A DNA stretch of 13,438 nt from an uncultured Mollicutes bacterium (GTDB lineage: Bacteria; Bacillota_I; Bacilli_A; RFN20; CAG-826). Location of the stretch: positions 1-13,438 of the forward strand of contig CALBGF010000089.1 in the NCBI GenBank assembly GCA_937893635.1. The letters are read 5' to 3'. The position numbers and the translations under genes were made by a program. A model generated the notes under the pieces. The model made no database searches and was not told the DNA's origin. It was given only the letters and a program-made list of their open reading frames with translations. Numbering within the stretch: the first letter of the stretch is position 1; each line of letters starts with the position of its first letter. Below, piece after piece: positions 1-7,318 of the stretch.

Positions 1-55
1 TAGTGGCGAAGGTATCCCTTTGGGCGAGAATAGCGAGCTGCCGGGCTTTTTTTTT
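1..55 (+). terminator. 3' end of an unidentified upstream transcript, possibly a structured RNA, ending in a T-run
   Basis: This short stretch is much richer in G and C than the rest of the window and finishes with CCGGGC followed by nine T (47-55), the appearance of a Rho-independent terminator or of the last helix of a structured RNA. Pairings that can be seen are CCC 16-18 with GGG 22-24 and GGCG 5-8 with TGCC 39-42 (one G-U pair). No strong simple hairpin lies directly before the T-run, so part of the fold probably lies upstream of the window. No open reading frame here is convincing. The identity of the upstream gene or RNA cannot be determined from what is visible. Confidence 0.45.
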
Positions 56-77
56 ACTCTTTGGATTACTTATTTGT

Positions 78-106
78 TTTACATATTAGCCAATATGTGC
101 TACAAT
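78..106 (+). promoter_or_regulatory. SigA-type promoter of asp23-fakA
   Basis: A -35 box TTTACA (78-83) is separated by 17 bases from a -10 box TACAAT (101-106), and TG at 98-99 gives an extended -10. Transcription should begin near 113, leaving a short leader before the asp23 start at 140. A perfect 7-bp dyad fills most of the spacer. Confidence 0.8.
81..98. repeat. Inverted repeat inside the asp23 promoter spacer, possible operator
   Basis: ACATATT (81-87) and its exact reverse complement AATATGT (92-98) are separated by AGCC. The dyad overlaps the end of the -35 box and reaches the extended -10, where a bound repressor would block RNA polymerase. It could also be chance in AT-rich DNA. 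No regulator can be named. Confidence 0.4.
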
Positions 107-139
107 ATTGTGTCATAACTATTGAAAGGAAGGATTACT

Positions 140-496
140 ATGAATATTGATAAACAAACTCAATATGGTGGAATTAATATTTCTATTGAAGCTATTGGTA
201 CTGTCGCAGGTAATGCTGCAACGGAATGCTATGGTGTTTTGGGATTATCAGATAAAAAATCATCTCTTTCCTTAATTGATAGTTTACTTGTAAAAAAAGA
301 ATATTATAAAGGCGTTTGTCCGCACAAAATAAAGGATGGCTATGCGGTCGACTTATATATAGTAGTGGCTTATGGTGTCAAAATCACAGAAGTTGTCACT
401 GAAGTCCAAAAAAGAGTCAAATATGTCCTTGAAAAGACTTTTGACGTCAAATTTAAAGCCATCAATGTTTATGTTCAAAGCATAAAAAGTATTTAA
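140..496 (+). CDS. Asp23/Gls24 family envelope stress protein (YloU-like)
   Basis: A 118-residue protein of the Asp23/Gls24 (DUF322) family. Visible family features are the N-terminal segment ISIEAIGTVAGNAATECYGV and the C-terminal part GVKITEVVTEVQKRVKYVLE leading to VYVQS. Staphylococcal Asp23 is a membrane-associated protein linked to cell-envelope stress; the YloU branch has no settled biochemical role. No signal peptide or membrane segment is visible. The ATG at 140 is chosen because AAAGGAAGG (125-133) lies at normal distance. An in-frame TTG at 122 lies upstream of that site and is unlikely. The gene is followed after 17 bases by fakA, the same pairing as Bacillus yloU-yloV, and both are read from the promoter at 78-106. 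Confidence 0.88.
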   Translation: MNIDKQTQYGGINISIEAIGTVAGNAATECYGVLGLSDKKSSLSLIDSLLVKKEYYKGVCPHKIKDGYAVDLYIVVAYGVKITEVVTEVQKRVKYVLEKTFDVKFKAINVYVQSIKSI

Positions 497-513
497 TTTA
501 AGGGGATTTTACG

Positions 514-2169
514 ATGAAAGTTATCAATAGCGATACGCTAAAGCGAATGATAATTTCAGGCACTAATAATTTATACAATCATTATCCTGAAATAGACGCA
601 CTCAATGTGTTTCCTGTCCCTGATGGTGATACAGGAACTAATATGAATTTAACAATAGCCTCAGGTGCTAAAGAAGTTCAAAATAGAAATGACACTGATG
701 TTTATTCTATAGCTAAAGCATTTTCTAAAGGCTTATTAATGGGCGCTAGAGGAAACTCTGGTGTTATCCTTTCTCAAATATTTAGAGGCTTTTCTCAAGC
801 TTTAGAAGGAAAAGAAGTAATTACTGTAAAAGATTTATCTGATGCATTTATTAATGGTAAAGATGTGGCTTATAAGGCTGTTATGCGACCAGTAGAAGGT
901 ACAATTCTTACAGTTATTAGAGAATCAGCGCAAGCGTTACATGATAACATTGCTCGTGTTCCAACTATTGAAAAAGCTTTTGATGTTTTATTAAAAGAAG
1001 CTCACGAATCATTAGAAAGAACACCAGATTTATTACCAGTACTTAAAAAAGTTGGTGTTGTCGATTCTGGTGCAGCGGGATTAATAAAAATTTTAGAAGG
1101 TTTCCAATCTGCTGTTAAAGGCAAAATGATTGAAAAAGAAACAGTGTCTGCTTTAGAAAAAGAAGAACAAAAAATGGCTGGCGCTAAAATTGAAAATGAT
1201 GAATTTGGCTATTGTACAGAATTTATCTTACGTCTTGCTAAGAGCGAAGATGAGCATAAAAAGAACTTCTCAGAAGCTAGATTTACTAACTGGCTTAATG
1301 CTCATGGTAATTCACTTGTTGTCGTTAGAGATGAAGATTTAATTAAAGTACATGTTCACACTTTAACACCGGGAAATATTCTTAATTTCGCTCAACAATA
1401 TGGTGAGTTTGTTAAATTAAAAATTGAAAATATGACTGAACAACATACTAAATTAGGTGAAGCTGATTTAGTTAATGATGATAAAGATAAAAAGATTGAA
1501 GAAGAACAAAAAGAATACGCAATTATTGCAGTTGCGGCTGGTGAAGGCGTAGTTAATATGTTTAAAGATCTTCGCGTTGATTATATTGTAAGCGGTGGAC
1601 AAACAATGAATCCTGCAACCGAAGATTTCGTTAATATTGTTCAAAATTGCAATGCTAAAAATATATTCATCTTACCAAATAACTCAAATATCATTTTAGC
1701 AGCTTCTCAAGCATGTGATGTTTGCGAAAACGCTAATGTGCGAGTAATCCCATCTAAATCAATTCCACAAGGTTTAGTAGCTTGTATGATGTTTAATCCA
1801 GAAGCAGACGCGGATGAGAATTATGAACAAATGTGCGAAGCATTAAGCAATGTTACAACAGGTCAAGTGACATTTGCAATTAAAGATACAGTTATAGATG
1901 GTGTTGAAATTAAAAAAGATGAATTTATGGGCATGAAAAATAAAGAGATTATTTGCTGTGTAAAAGATAAATTTGAAGCTGCTCATACATTATTAGATTC
2001 AATGCTTGATGAAATGTCTTCAATTGTTACTATTATTTATGGTGAAGATGTTAGTGATGAAGAAGCGAAGGCTTTCGTTGATGAAATTTCTTCACAACAC
2101 GAAGATCTTGATATTGATATGAGAAAAGGTGGACAACCAGTTTACTCATTTATTATTGGTGTTGAATAG
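514..2169 (+). CDS. fakA: Fatty acid kinase, ATP-binding subunit FakA (DhaL/DegV-like, YloV family)
   Basis: A 551-residue protein, full length for the family. FakA phosphorylates fatty acids bound to a FakB partner, giving acyl-phosphate for phospholipid synthesis. The N-terminal DhaL (DAK2) domain, about residues 1-200, has the Mg-ATP binding Asp cluster in NVFPVPDGDTG (D37, D39), then GARGNSG (77-83) and GVVDSGAAGL (181-190). The middle domain holds a Cys in GYCTEF (C234) and two His in KVHVHT (H280, H282), matching the zinc-binding Cys-His-His described for Staphylococcus aureus FakA. The C-terminal third is the DegV-like region. The RBS AGGGG is at 501-505. No fakB is in the window. The gene ends in TAG and is followed at once by a terminator. 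PlsX, encoded downstream, acts on the acyl-phosphate that FakA makes. Confidence 0.93.
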   Translation: MKVINSDTLKRMIISGTNNLYNHYPEIDALNVFPVPDGDTGTNMNLTIASGAKEVQNRNDTDVYSIAKAFSKGLLMGARGNSGVILSQIFRGFSQALEGKEVITVKDLSDAFINGKDVAYKAVMRPVEGTILTVIRESAQALHDNIARVPTIEKAFDVLLKEAHESLERTPDLLPVLKKVGVVDSGAAGLIKILEGFQSAVKGKMIEKETVSALEKEEQKMAGAKIENDEFGYCTEFILRLAKSEDEHKKNFSEARFTNWLNAHGNSLVVVRDEDLIKVHVHTLTPGNILNFAQQYGEFVKLKIENMTEQHTKLGEADLVNDDKDKKIEEEQKEYAIIAVAAGEGVVNMFKDLRVDYIVSGGQTMNPATEDFVNIVQNCNAKNIFILPNNSNIILAASQACDVCENANVRVIPSKSIPQGLVACMMFNPEADADENYEQMCEALSNVTTGQVTFAIKDTVIDGVEIKKDEFMGMKNKEIICCVKDKFEAAHTLLDSMLDEMSSIVTIIYGEDVSDEEAKAFVDEISSQHEDLDIDMRKGGQPVYSFIIGVE

Positions 2170-2195
2170 AAAAAAGGGATTTCTTCCCTTTTTTT
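2170..2195 (+). terminator. Intrinsic terminator after fakA
   Basis: Starting one base after the fakA stop, AAAAAAGGGA (2170-2179) pairs with TCCCTTTTTT (2185-2194) across the loop TTTCT, and the right arm is itself the T-run. It separates the asp23-fakA unit from recG. Confidence 0.85.
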
Positions 2196-2224
2196 CGGTT
2201 ATATTGATTAAAAAATAAACTTAA

Positions 2225-2258
2225 TTACCGGATTTTTCTAGTAACGCTACTATATAAT
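2225..2258 (+). promoter_or_regulatory. Probable recG promoter with an overlapping dyad
   Basis: A perfect -10 hexamer TATAAT lies at 2253-2258, just before the recG RBS GGAGG (2263-2267). No good -35 box is found at 16-18 bases (TTACCG at 2225-2230 is too far). The dyad TAGTA (2239-2243), ACGC, TACTA (2248-2252) abuts the -10. The leader would be very short. Confidence 0.5.
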
Positions 2259-2275
2259 TAGTGGAGGAAAAATTT

Positions 2276-4267
2276 ATGAATTTTTCTAGCTCAGAACGTG
2301 TTAATTTAGCTTTAGATAAAATGGGCATAGTATCAGTAGAAACATTAATAGAACATTTACCGCGTTCTTATAATGATTTTCATCTTACTCATGAAACAAA
2401 TTTAGAAAATAAAGAAAGAGTAGTTATTTTTGCTCGTCTTGTTTCTAATCCAACAATTATCAAAAAAGGCAAATTAACAATTATACGCTTTTCCGTTATT
2501 ACTAAAAATAATAACTTTTTTCGCGTTGTTATATTTAATCGACCATATATTTATAAAATGCTTAATTTAGCTAATTATTATACAATTGTAGGTACTTTTG
2601 ATAAAAGTAATATGACTATTAATGTCATGAATATTGTTAAAGGTGAAATACCAGAAAGTGAGAATTATAAAGCGATATATTCTTTACCTAGTGTGATTGA
2701 AAACTATCAATTCGCTAAAATGGTGCAAAAATATTTATTAAATGATAATTATAATATACCTAATATTATTCCTAATTATTTAATGGAAAAATATCATCTT
2801 GTATCAAGAAAAGAAGCTTTTAAATTAGTTCATGTACCTAAAAATGCTCAAGATGTGCATCAAGGATTGAGAACATTAAAATATGAAGAATGTTTATTAT
2901 TTACATTACAAACGCAAATTATTAGAAAAGAAAATAAATCATTACAAAAGAATACTAAATTAGATATTGATACCCAAAAAATCAATGAATTTATCAAATC
3001 ATTAGATTATAAATTAACCCATGATCAAGTAGTGGCGGTAAGAGAAATTATTTTAGATATGAAGGATAAATCATTAATGTATCGATTACTACAAGGAGAT
3101 GTAGGCACTGGTAAGACTTTAGTGGCTAATATTGCTATTTATGGCGCATTTTTACGCCATGATCAAGCGGTTCTTATGGCGCCTACTGATGCGCTTGCTA
3201 GGCAGCATTTTGAAACTCTTACCAAGTTATTTGATGGAATATTAAAAGTCGATTTATTAGTGGGAGGAATGTCTGCTTCAGCAAAAAAAGAAGTAAAAGA
3301 GCGCATTGCTAATCATGAAGTTGATGTTATTGTTGGTACACATGCTGTCTTTTCAAAGGATGTTAATTATGCTTCTTTAGGTTTAGCGGTTATTGATGAA
3401 CAACATAAATTTGGTGTAAACCAAAGAATGCTTTTAGCTTCTAAAGGTACAAACACAGATTTATTATTAATGTCTGCGACTCCAATTCCTCGTACTTTAG
3501 CCTTAACATTATATGGTGATTTAGATGTCTCTACTTTATCAGAATATCCAGTACTTAACCATCATATAGAAACAAAAGTTATTGAAGAAGATGAAGATGT
3601 TATTTTTAAATATGTTGATAAATCGTTGATGGAAAACAAAAAAGTATTTGTAGTTTGTCCATTAATTGAAGAAAAACTTGATAAATCATCTGTTGAAGGT
3701 GTCTATGAAAAGTATCGTGCTAAATATCATGATAAAGTCGGATTATTACATGGAAAAATGGATGATGAAGAGAAAGTAAGTGTTTTGGAGCAATTTAAAA
3801 ATGGCAATATTCAAATATTAGTATCAACAACAGTAATTGAAGTAGGAATTGATATTAAAAATGCCAATTTAATGGTAATTTATGACGCTAACAACTTTGG
3901 ATTAGCTTCTTTACATCAAATTAGAGGAAGGATTGGACGTGATGGTAGTCCTTCAACTTGTTTATTAGTGCATAAAGAACTAGAAGAGGAAGAAATAGAA
4001 AAATTAAAAATTTTAGAGCAAACACTTGATGGATTTAAAATTGCTGAAGCTGATCTTTCACTTCGTGGACCAGGTGATATGAATGGTTTAAAACAATCGG
4101 GTATGCCTAATTTTGCTTACGCCAATATTATTTCTGATTTCAAAATGTTCGAAATAGCAAGAAATGACGCTACTACGATTTTAAGTAATAGTAACAATCC
4201 GGAATTTAAAGATATTATTGAAAAATCAACGACATTAGCAAATAGTAATAAATTCCATAATGTTTAA
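2276..4267 (+). CDS. recG: ATP-dependent DNA helicase RecG
   Basis: A 663-residue superfamily-2 helicase that remodels stalled replication forks and branch-migrates Holliday junctions. The N-terminal wedge (OB-fold) region, about residues 1-230, is divergent, as is usual. The helicase core is clear: Walker A GDVGTGKT (274-281), the DEQH box in VIDEQHKFGVNQR (D374-H377), motif III MSATPIPRTLALTLYGDLDVS, and motifs V and VI in TTVIEVGIDIKNANLM and LHQIRGRIGRDG. The RecG-specific TRG region follows (LRGPGDMNGLKQSGMPNF). Length is slightly under the usual 680-690 residues. The ATG at 2276 is chosen because GGAGG (2263-2267) sits 8 bases before it; an in-frame GTG at 2261 has no RBS. Bacillus has fapR between recG and plsX; here only 80 bases lie between recG and plsX. 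Confidence 0.95.
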   Translation: MNFSSSERVNLALDKMGIVSVETLIEHLPRSYNDFHLTHETNLENKERVVIFARLVSNPTIIKKGKLTIIRFSVITKNNNFFRVVIFNRPYIYKMLNLANYYTIVGTFDKSNMTINVMNIVKGEIPESENYKAIYSLPSVIENYQFAKMVQKYLLNDNYNIPNIIPNYLMEKYHLVSRKEAFKLVHVPKNAQDVHQGLRTLKYEECLLFTLQTQIIRKENKSLQKNTKLDIDTQKINEFIKSLDYKLTHDQVVAVREIILDMKDKSLMYRLLQGDVGTGKTLVANIAIYGAFLRHDQAVLMAPTDALARQHFETLTKLFDGILKVDLLVGGMSASAKKEVKERIANHEVDVIVGTHAVFSKDVNYASLGLAVIDEQHKFGVNQRMLLASKGTNTDLLLMSATPIPRTLALTLYGDLDVSTLSEYPVLNHHIETKVIEEDEDVIFKYVDKSLMENKKVFVVCPLIEEKLDKSSVEGVYEKYRAKYHDKVGLLHGKMDDEEKVSVLEQFKNGNIQILVSTTVIEVGIDIKNANLMVIYDANNFGLASLHQIRGRIGRDGSPSTCLLVHKELEEEEIEKLKILEQTLDGFKIAEADLSLRGPGDMNGLKQSGMPNFAYANIISDFKMFEIARNDATTILSNSNNPEFKDIIEKSTTLANSNKFHNV

Positions 4268-4281
4268 GCATACAAAATATT

Positions 4282-4309
4282 TTGATATTATCTATTACTA
4301 TTTTATGAT
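4282..4309 (+). promoter_or_regulatory. Promoter of the plsX-rnc-ftsY-ylxM-ffh operon
   Basis: TTGATA (4282-4287) as -35 and TATGAT (4304-4309) as -10 are separated by 16 bases. Each differs by one base from consensus. The recG-plsX gap shows no clear terminator, so some read-through from recG is possible. No FapR-type operator (TTAGTA with TACTAA) is seen here. Confidence 0.6.
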
Positions 4310-4333
4310 AAAATAAATTTATAAAATAAATTT
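4308..4333 (+). repeat. Perfect 13-bp tandem duplication in the plsX leader
   Basis: The unit ATAAAATAAATTT occurs twice head to tail (4308-4320 and 4321-4333). The first copy begins at the end of the predicted -10 box and the second ends just before the plsX RBS, so the array forms nearly the whole untranslated leader. Confidence 0.95.
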
Positions 4334-4347
4334 AGAAGGTGAAACTT

Positions 4348-5337
4348 ATGATTAAAATGGTTATAGATACTATGGGAAGCGATAAAGGAAGTAAAGCCAC
4401 TGTCGCAGGAATTATAAAATTTTTAGAAACACATAAAGATGTTGAAATTATAGCAGTTGGAAAAATTGAAGAATTAGAAGAGCTTAAAAAATATGAAAAT
4501 GTTACTCTTGTTGATGCCCGTGACATTGTTCCAATGGAAGCAGGAGCATTAGAAGTAATGAGAATGCGTGGATCTTCAATGATGATTGCAATTAATAAAT
4601 TTTTAGAAGTAAAAGCTGACGCTATTGTATCCGCGGGCTCTACTGGAGGATTTTTATCTGCAACAACACTCAAATTAAAACTTATTGAAGGCGTTGAACG
4701 CGCAGCGTTAGTATCTCCTTTCCCAACTTTAAAACAAGGTAAATATGTAACAATTTTAGATATTGGAGCAAGTAATGAAAACACCCCAGAACAATTAGTG
4801 CAATTTGCTCATATGGGTAAAATTTACGCTAATAAAATTTTTCATATTGAACAACCTAAGGTTTATTTATTAAGTAATGGTGCCGAAGATGAAAAAGGTA
4901 GTCCAGTTGTTAAAGAAGCTCATAAATTATTAAGAGCGTCTAATATGGAAGGATTTCAAGGCAACATAGAAGCAAGATATGCATTAACAGGCGATGCTGA
5001 TGTTATTGTTACAGGTGGATTTGATGGAAATGTTTTCTTAAAGGCAGTAGAAGGTACTGCTTCAATGATGAATACCTTAATTAAGAAAGCATTTAAGAAA
5101 AACATATTCACAAAAATTGGTTATTTATTTGCCAAAAGTGGATTTGATGATTTTAAGAAAACAATGGATTATAAATCAACAGGTGGAGCAATGCTATTAG
5201 GTGTTAATGGCGTTGTTGTAAAAGCACATGGATCAAGTGATAGTTATGGCTTCTCTTGCGCTATGAACGTTGCTTATAATATGGCTAGTGTTCACATTGT
5301 TGATTTAATGAAAGAGGGTATCAAAGAAGATGCATAA
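4348..5337 (+). CDS. plsX: Phosphate acyltransferase PlsX
   Basis: A 329-residue protein, normal length for PlsX, the peripheral membrane enzyme that interconverts acyl-ACP and acyl-phosphate. Acyl-phosphate feeds PlsY, the first acyltransferase of phosphatidic acid synthesis. Family landmarks are the start MVIDTMGSDKG, SAGSTGGFL, LDIGASNENTPEQLVQFAHM, TGGFDGNVFLKAVEG, and near the C-terminus GGAMLLGVNGVVVKAHGSSD. The ATG at 4348 is preferred because GAAGGTG (4335-4341) lies about 7 bases upstream. The GTG at 4339 overlaps that RBS, and the ATG at 4357 is too far from it. The stop overlaps the start of rnc by 8 bases. The usual downstream fabD, fabG and acpP are absent. Acyl-phosphate made by FakA would be a substrate for the reverse reaction that loads ACP. 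Confidence 0.94.
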   Translation: MIKMVIDTMGSDKGSKATVAGIIKFLETHKDVEIIAVGKIEELEELKKYENVTLVDARDIVPMEAGALEVMRMRGSSMMIAINKFLEVKADAIVSAGSTGGFLSATTLKLKLIEGVERAALVSPFPTLKQGKYVTILDIGASNENTPEQLVQFAHMGKIYANKIFHIEQPKVYLLSNGAEDEKGSPVVKEAHKLLRASNMEGFQGNIEARYALTGDADVIVTGGFDGNVFLKAVEGTASMMNTLIKKAFKKNIFTKIGYLFAKSGFDDFKKTMDYKSTGGAMLLGVNGVVVKAHGSSDSYGFSCAMNVAYNMASVHIVDLMKEGIKEDA

Positions 5338-6013
5338 AAATATTAATGAACTATTAGAATCACTTAATTTAGAAGTTAATAGTAGTGAATTATATGAATT
5401 AGCCTTTACTCATTCTTCTTTTAACATTGATGCTAAAACATCGCATCATGACTATGAGCGCCTTGAGTTTGTTGGTGACAGCGTTATTAACTTTGTTGTG
5501 GCTGATTTAGCCTATTCTAAGCATCAAGAAATGTCTCAAGGTGATTTATCTAAACTTCGTGCTTTTATCGTTCAAAGTAGTTCTTTAGCGGAAAAAGCTA
5601 AGAAATATAATTTCAATGAATATATTAGATTAGGTCATAGTTTACCAGAAAACACTCGTAATGCCCAACGTATACTTGAAGATGTATTTGAAGCATTTAT
5701 CGGCGCAATGTATTATGATAAAGGAATTGATTTTACATATAATTTTGTAAAAGAGCTTTTTAAAGACGATGTTGATCATTTTAATAAAAATCAATTAAAA
5801 GATTATAAATCCGAACTTCAAGAAGAAATGCAAGCAGAACATCGTGAATCGGTTAAATATAAACTTGTTGAAGAATTAGGATTACCGCATGACCGTACAT
5901 TTGTTGTAGAAGTTTTATATGAAGATACTGTTCTTGGAAGAGGACAAGGTAAAACTAAAAAAGCCGCTGAACAAATGGCGGCGTTAGATGCATTAAGAAA
6001 GAAGGCGAAATAA
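5330..6013 (+). CDS. rnc: Ribonuclease III
   Basis: A 227-residue double-strand-specific endoribonuclease that processes rRNA precursors and other duplex RNAs. The catalytic domain carries the family signature ERLEFVGDS with E43, E46 and D50, and the second acidic pair in ILEDVFEAFIGA (D118, E121). These match the Mg-binding E38, E41, D45, D114 and E117 of E. coli. The C-terminal double-stranded RNA binding domain, about residues 158-226, ends with the typical GRGQGKTKKAAEQMAALDAL. The start overlaps the last codons of plsX, and GAGGG (5314-5318) inside plsX serves as RBS, so the two are probably translationally coupled. The stop TAA shares its last base with the ATG of ftsY. In Bacillus smc lies between rnc and ftsY; here it is absent. 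Confidence 0.95.
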   Translation: MHKNINELLESLNLEVNSSELYELAFTHSSFNIDAKTSHHDYERLEFVGDSVINFVVADLAYSKHQEMSQGDLSKLRAFIVQSSSLAEKAKKYNFNEYIRLGHSLPENTRNAQRILEDVFEAFIGAMYYDKGIDFTYNFVKELFKDDVDHFNKNQLKDYKSELQEEMQAEHRESVKYKLVEELGLPHDRTFVVEVLYEDTVLGRGQGKTKKAAEQMAALDALRKKAK

Positions 6014-6993
6014 TGGGACTTTTTTCGTATTTAAAAGAAAAAATATTAGGAAAATCGACAAAACAAAAAGATAAATATGTTGTTGGTTTAGATAAGTCTC
6101 GCAAGAACTTTGCGGATCGTTTAAAATCTTTATCTGCCCGCTATAAAAGTGTTAACGAGGAATATTTTGATGAATTAGAAGAAATATTAATTGAAGCAGA
6201 TGTTGGTGTAAATTTAGCTTTAGATATTATTGAAGCCACAAAAAATGAATCACGTGAACAAGGGATTACAGAACCAACAAAAATCAATGAATTATTAGTG
6301 GATAAAATGTTTGTTAGTTATGTTAATCAAGGTCAAGATATTGTTAATGAAATCCAATTTGAAAAAGGAACACCAACTGTTTTATTAGTTGTTGGCGTTA
6401 ATGGAGTTGGGAAAACTACAACAATTGCGAAGCTTGCTAAACGCTATATTGATAAAGGTAAAAAAGTTACATTAGTAGCCGCGGATACTTTTAGAGCAGG
6501 AGCAATCGAACAACTTTCAGTATGGGCAGATCGTTTAAAATGTCCAATTTGTGTTGGTAAAGAAAATGCTGATCCAGCTTCTGTGGCTTTTGAAGGTGTG
6601 CGTTTAGGTAAAAATAATAATTCAGATTTAATTATTGTTGATACTGCTGGCCGATTACAAAATAAAGCAAATCTAATGGCAGAATTAGCGAAAATTCGTC
6701 GTGTAATCGGAAAAGAAATTGAAGGAGCACCACAAGAAGTATTTTTAATTATTGATGCCACAACTGGACAAAATGGTGTTATTCAAGCTAAAGCATTTGG
6801 AGAAGTTACTAAACTTACCGGTGTTGTTATTACTAAGATGGATGGAACTTCTAAAGGTGGCATTATTCTTGCTATTCGAGATGAATTAGGTGTTCCAGTA
6901 AGATTTATTGGTTTAGGTGAACAAATGGATGATTTACAAGAATTCGACTTGGATCAATATTTATATGGCTTATGTTTAGGCAAAGAGGAATAA
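6013..6993 (+). CDS. ftsY: Signal recognition particle receptor FtsY
   Basis: A 326-residue SRP-type GTPase that docks Ffh-ribosome complexes at the membrane translocon. The N domain contains ILIEADVGVNLALDII. The G domain has G1 GVNGVGKT (128-135), DTFRAGAIEQL (158-168), G3 DTAGRL (210-215), G4 TKMDG (274-278) and the closing IGLGEQMDDLQEFD. The acidic A domain seen in E. coli is absent. The short basic, amphipathic N-terminus MGLFSYLKEKILGK probably makes the lipid contact, as in other Gram-positive-type FtsY. The gene overlaps rnc by one base (TAATG) and is followed after one base by ylxM, placing receptor, regulator and SRP GTPase in one transcript. Confidence 0.95.
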   Translation: MGLFSYLKEKILGKSTKQKDKYVVGLDKSRKNFADRLKSLSARYKSVNEEYFDELEEILIEADVGVNLALDIIEATKNESREQGITEPTKINELLVDKMFVSYVNQGQDIVNEIQFEKGTPTVLLVVGVNGVGKTTTIAKLAKRYIDKGKKVTLVAADTFRAGAIEQLSVWADRLKCPICVGKENADPASVAFEGVRLGKNNNSDLIIVDTAGRLQNKANLMAELAKIRRVIGKEIEGAPQEVFLIIDATTGQNGVIQAKAFGEVTKLTGVVITKMDGTSKGGIILAIRDELGVPVRFIGLGEQMDDLQEFDLDQYLYGLCLGKEE

Positions 6994-6994
6994 A

Positions 6995-7318
6995 ATGAAT
7001 AAGTTAGAAGAATTTGATTATATCAATAAGTTATTATCATTATATGAACCTCTTTTAACTAACACACAACAAGATATAATGAAACAATATTATGCTTATA
7101 ATTTATCTTTGAGTGAAATTAGTGATAATAAAGATATTTCGCGTACAGCGGTCTTAGATTGTCTTCATAAATCTATTGCTAAATTAAAAGATTATGAAAA
7201 CAAATTACATTTATCGGAAATGAAAGACAAATTGTTAAGTAAGATTGAAGATATAAAAAAAGATTTATCTATTGATAAGATTGAAGAATTAGAGAGGATG
7301 ATTGACGATGGCATTTGA
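6995..7318 (+). CDS. ylxM: YlxM-family SRP-associated helix-turn-helix protein
   Basis: A 107-residue, charged, helix-rich protein. The segment LSLSEISDNKDISRTAVLDC (about residues 35-54) resembles the sigma-70 region 4-type helix-turn-helix of the YlxM/p13 family, and the C-terminal third is a likely coiled coil. YlxM is usually encoded directly before ffh, and in Streptococcus it is reported to act with the SRP; it is not an established transcription factor. The RBS AAAGAGGA (6982-6989) lies at the end of ftsY. The TGA stop lies inside ffh, an 11-base overlap. It is one of two genes here ending in TGA, which supports the standard code. Confidence 0.85.
   Translation: MNKLEEFDYINKLLSLYEPLLTNTQQDIMKQYYAYNLSLSEISDNKDISRTAVLDCLHKSIAKLKDYENKLHLSEMKDKLLSKIEDIKKDLSIDKIEELERMIDDGI

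Noticed and set aside
4332..4784. Open frame of 150 codons on the minus strand
   Set aside because: It lies wholly opposite plsX, which has clear family motifs. The minus frame has no RBS or recognisable domain.
6444..6761. Open frame of 105 codons on the minus strand
   Set aside because: It is antisense to the conserved GTPase core of ftsY and its translation resembles no known family.
7316..7318. Possible reassignment of TGA to Trp, as in Mycoplasma
   Set aside because: ylxM and rimM end sensibly at TGA just where the next gene begins, and tryptophans in fakA, ftsY, trmD and copA are TGG.
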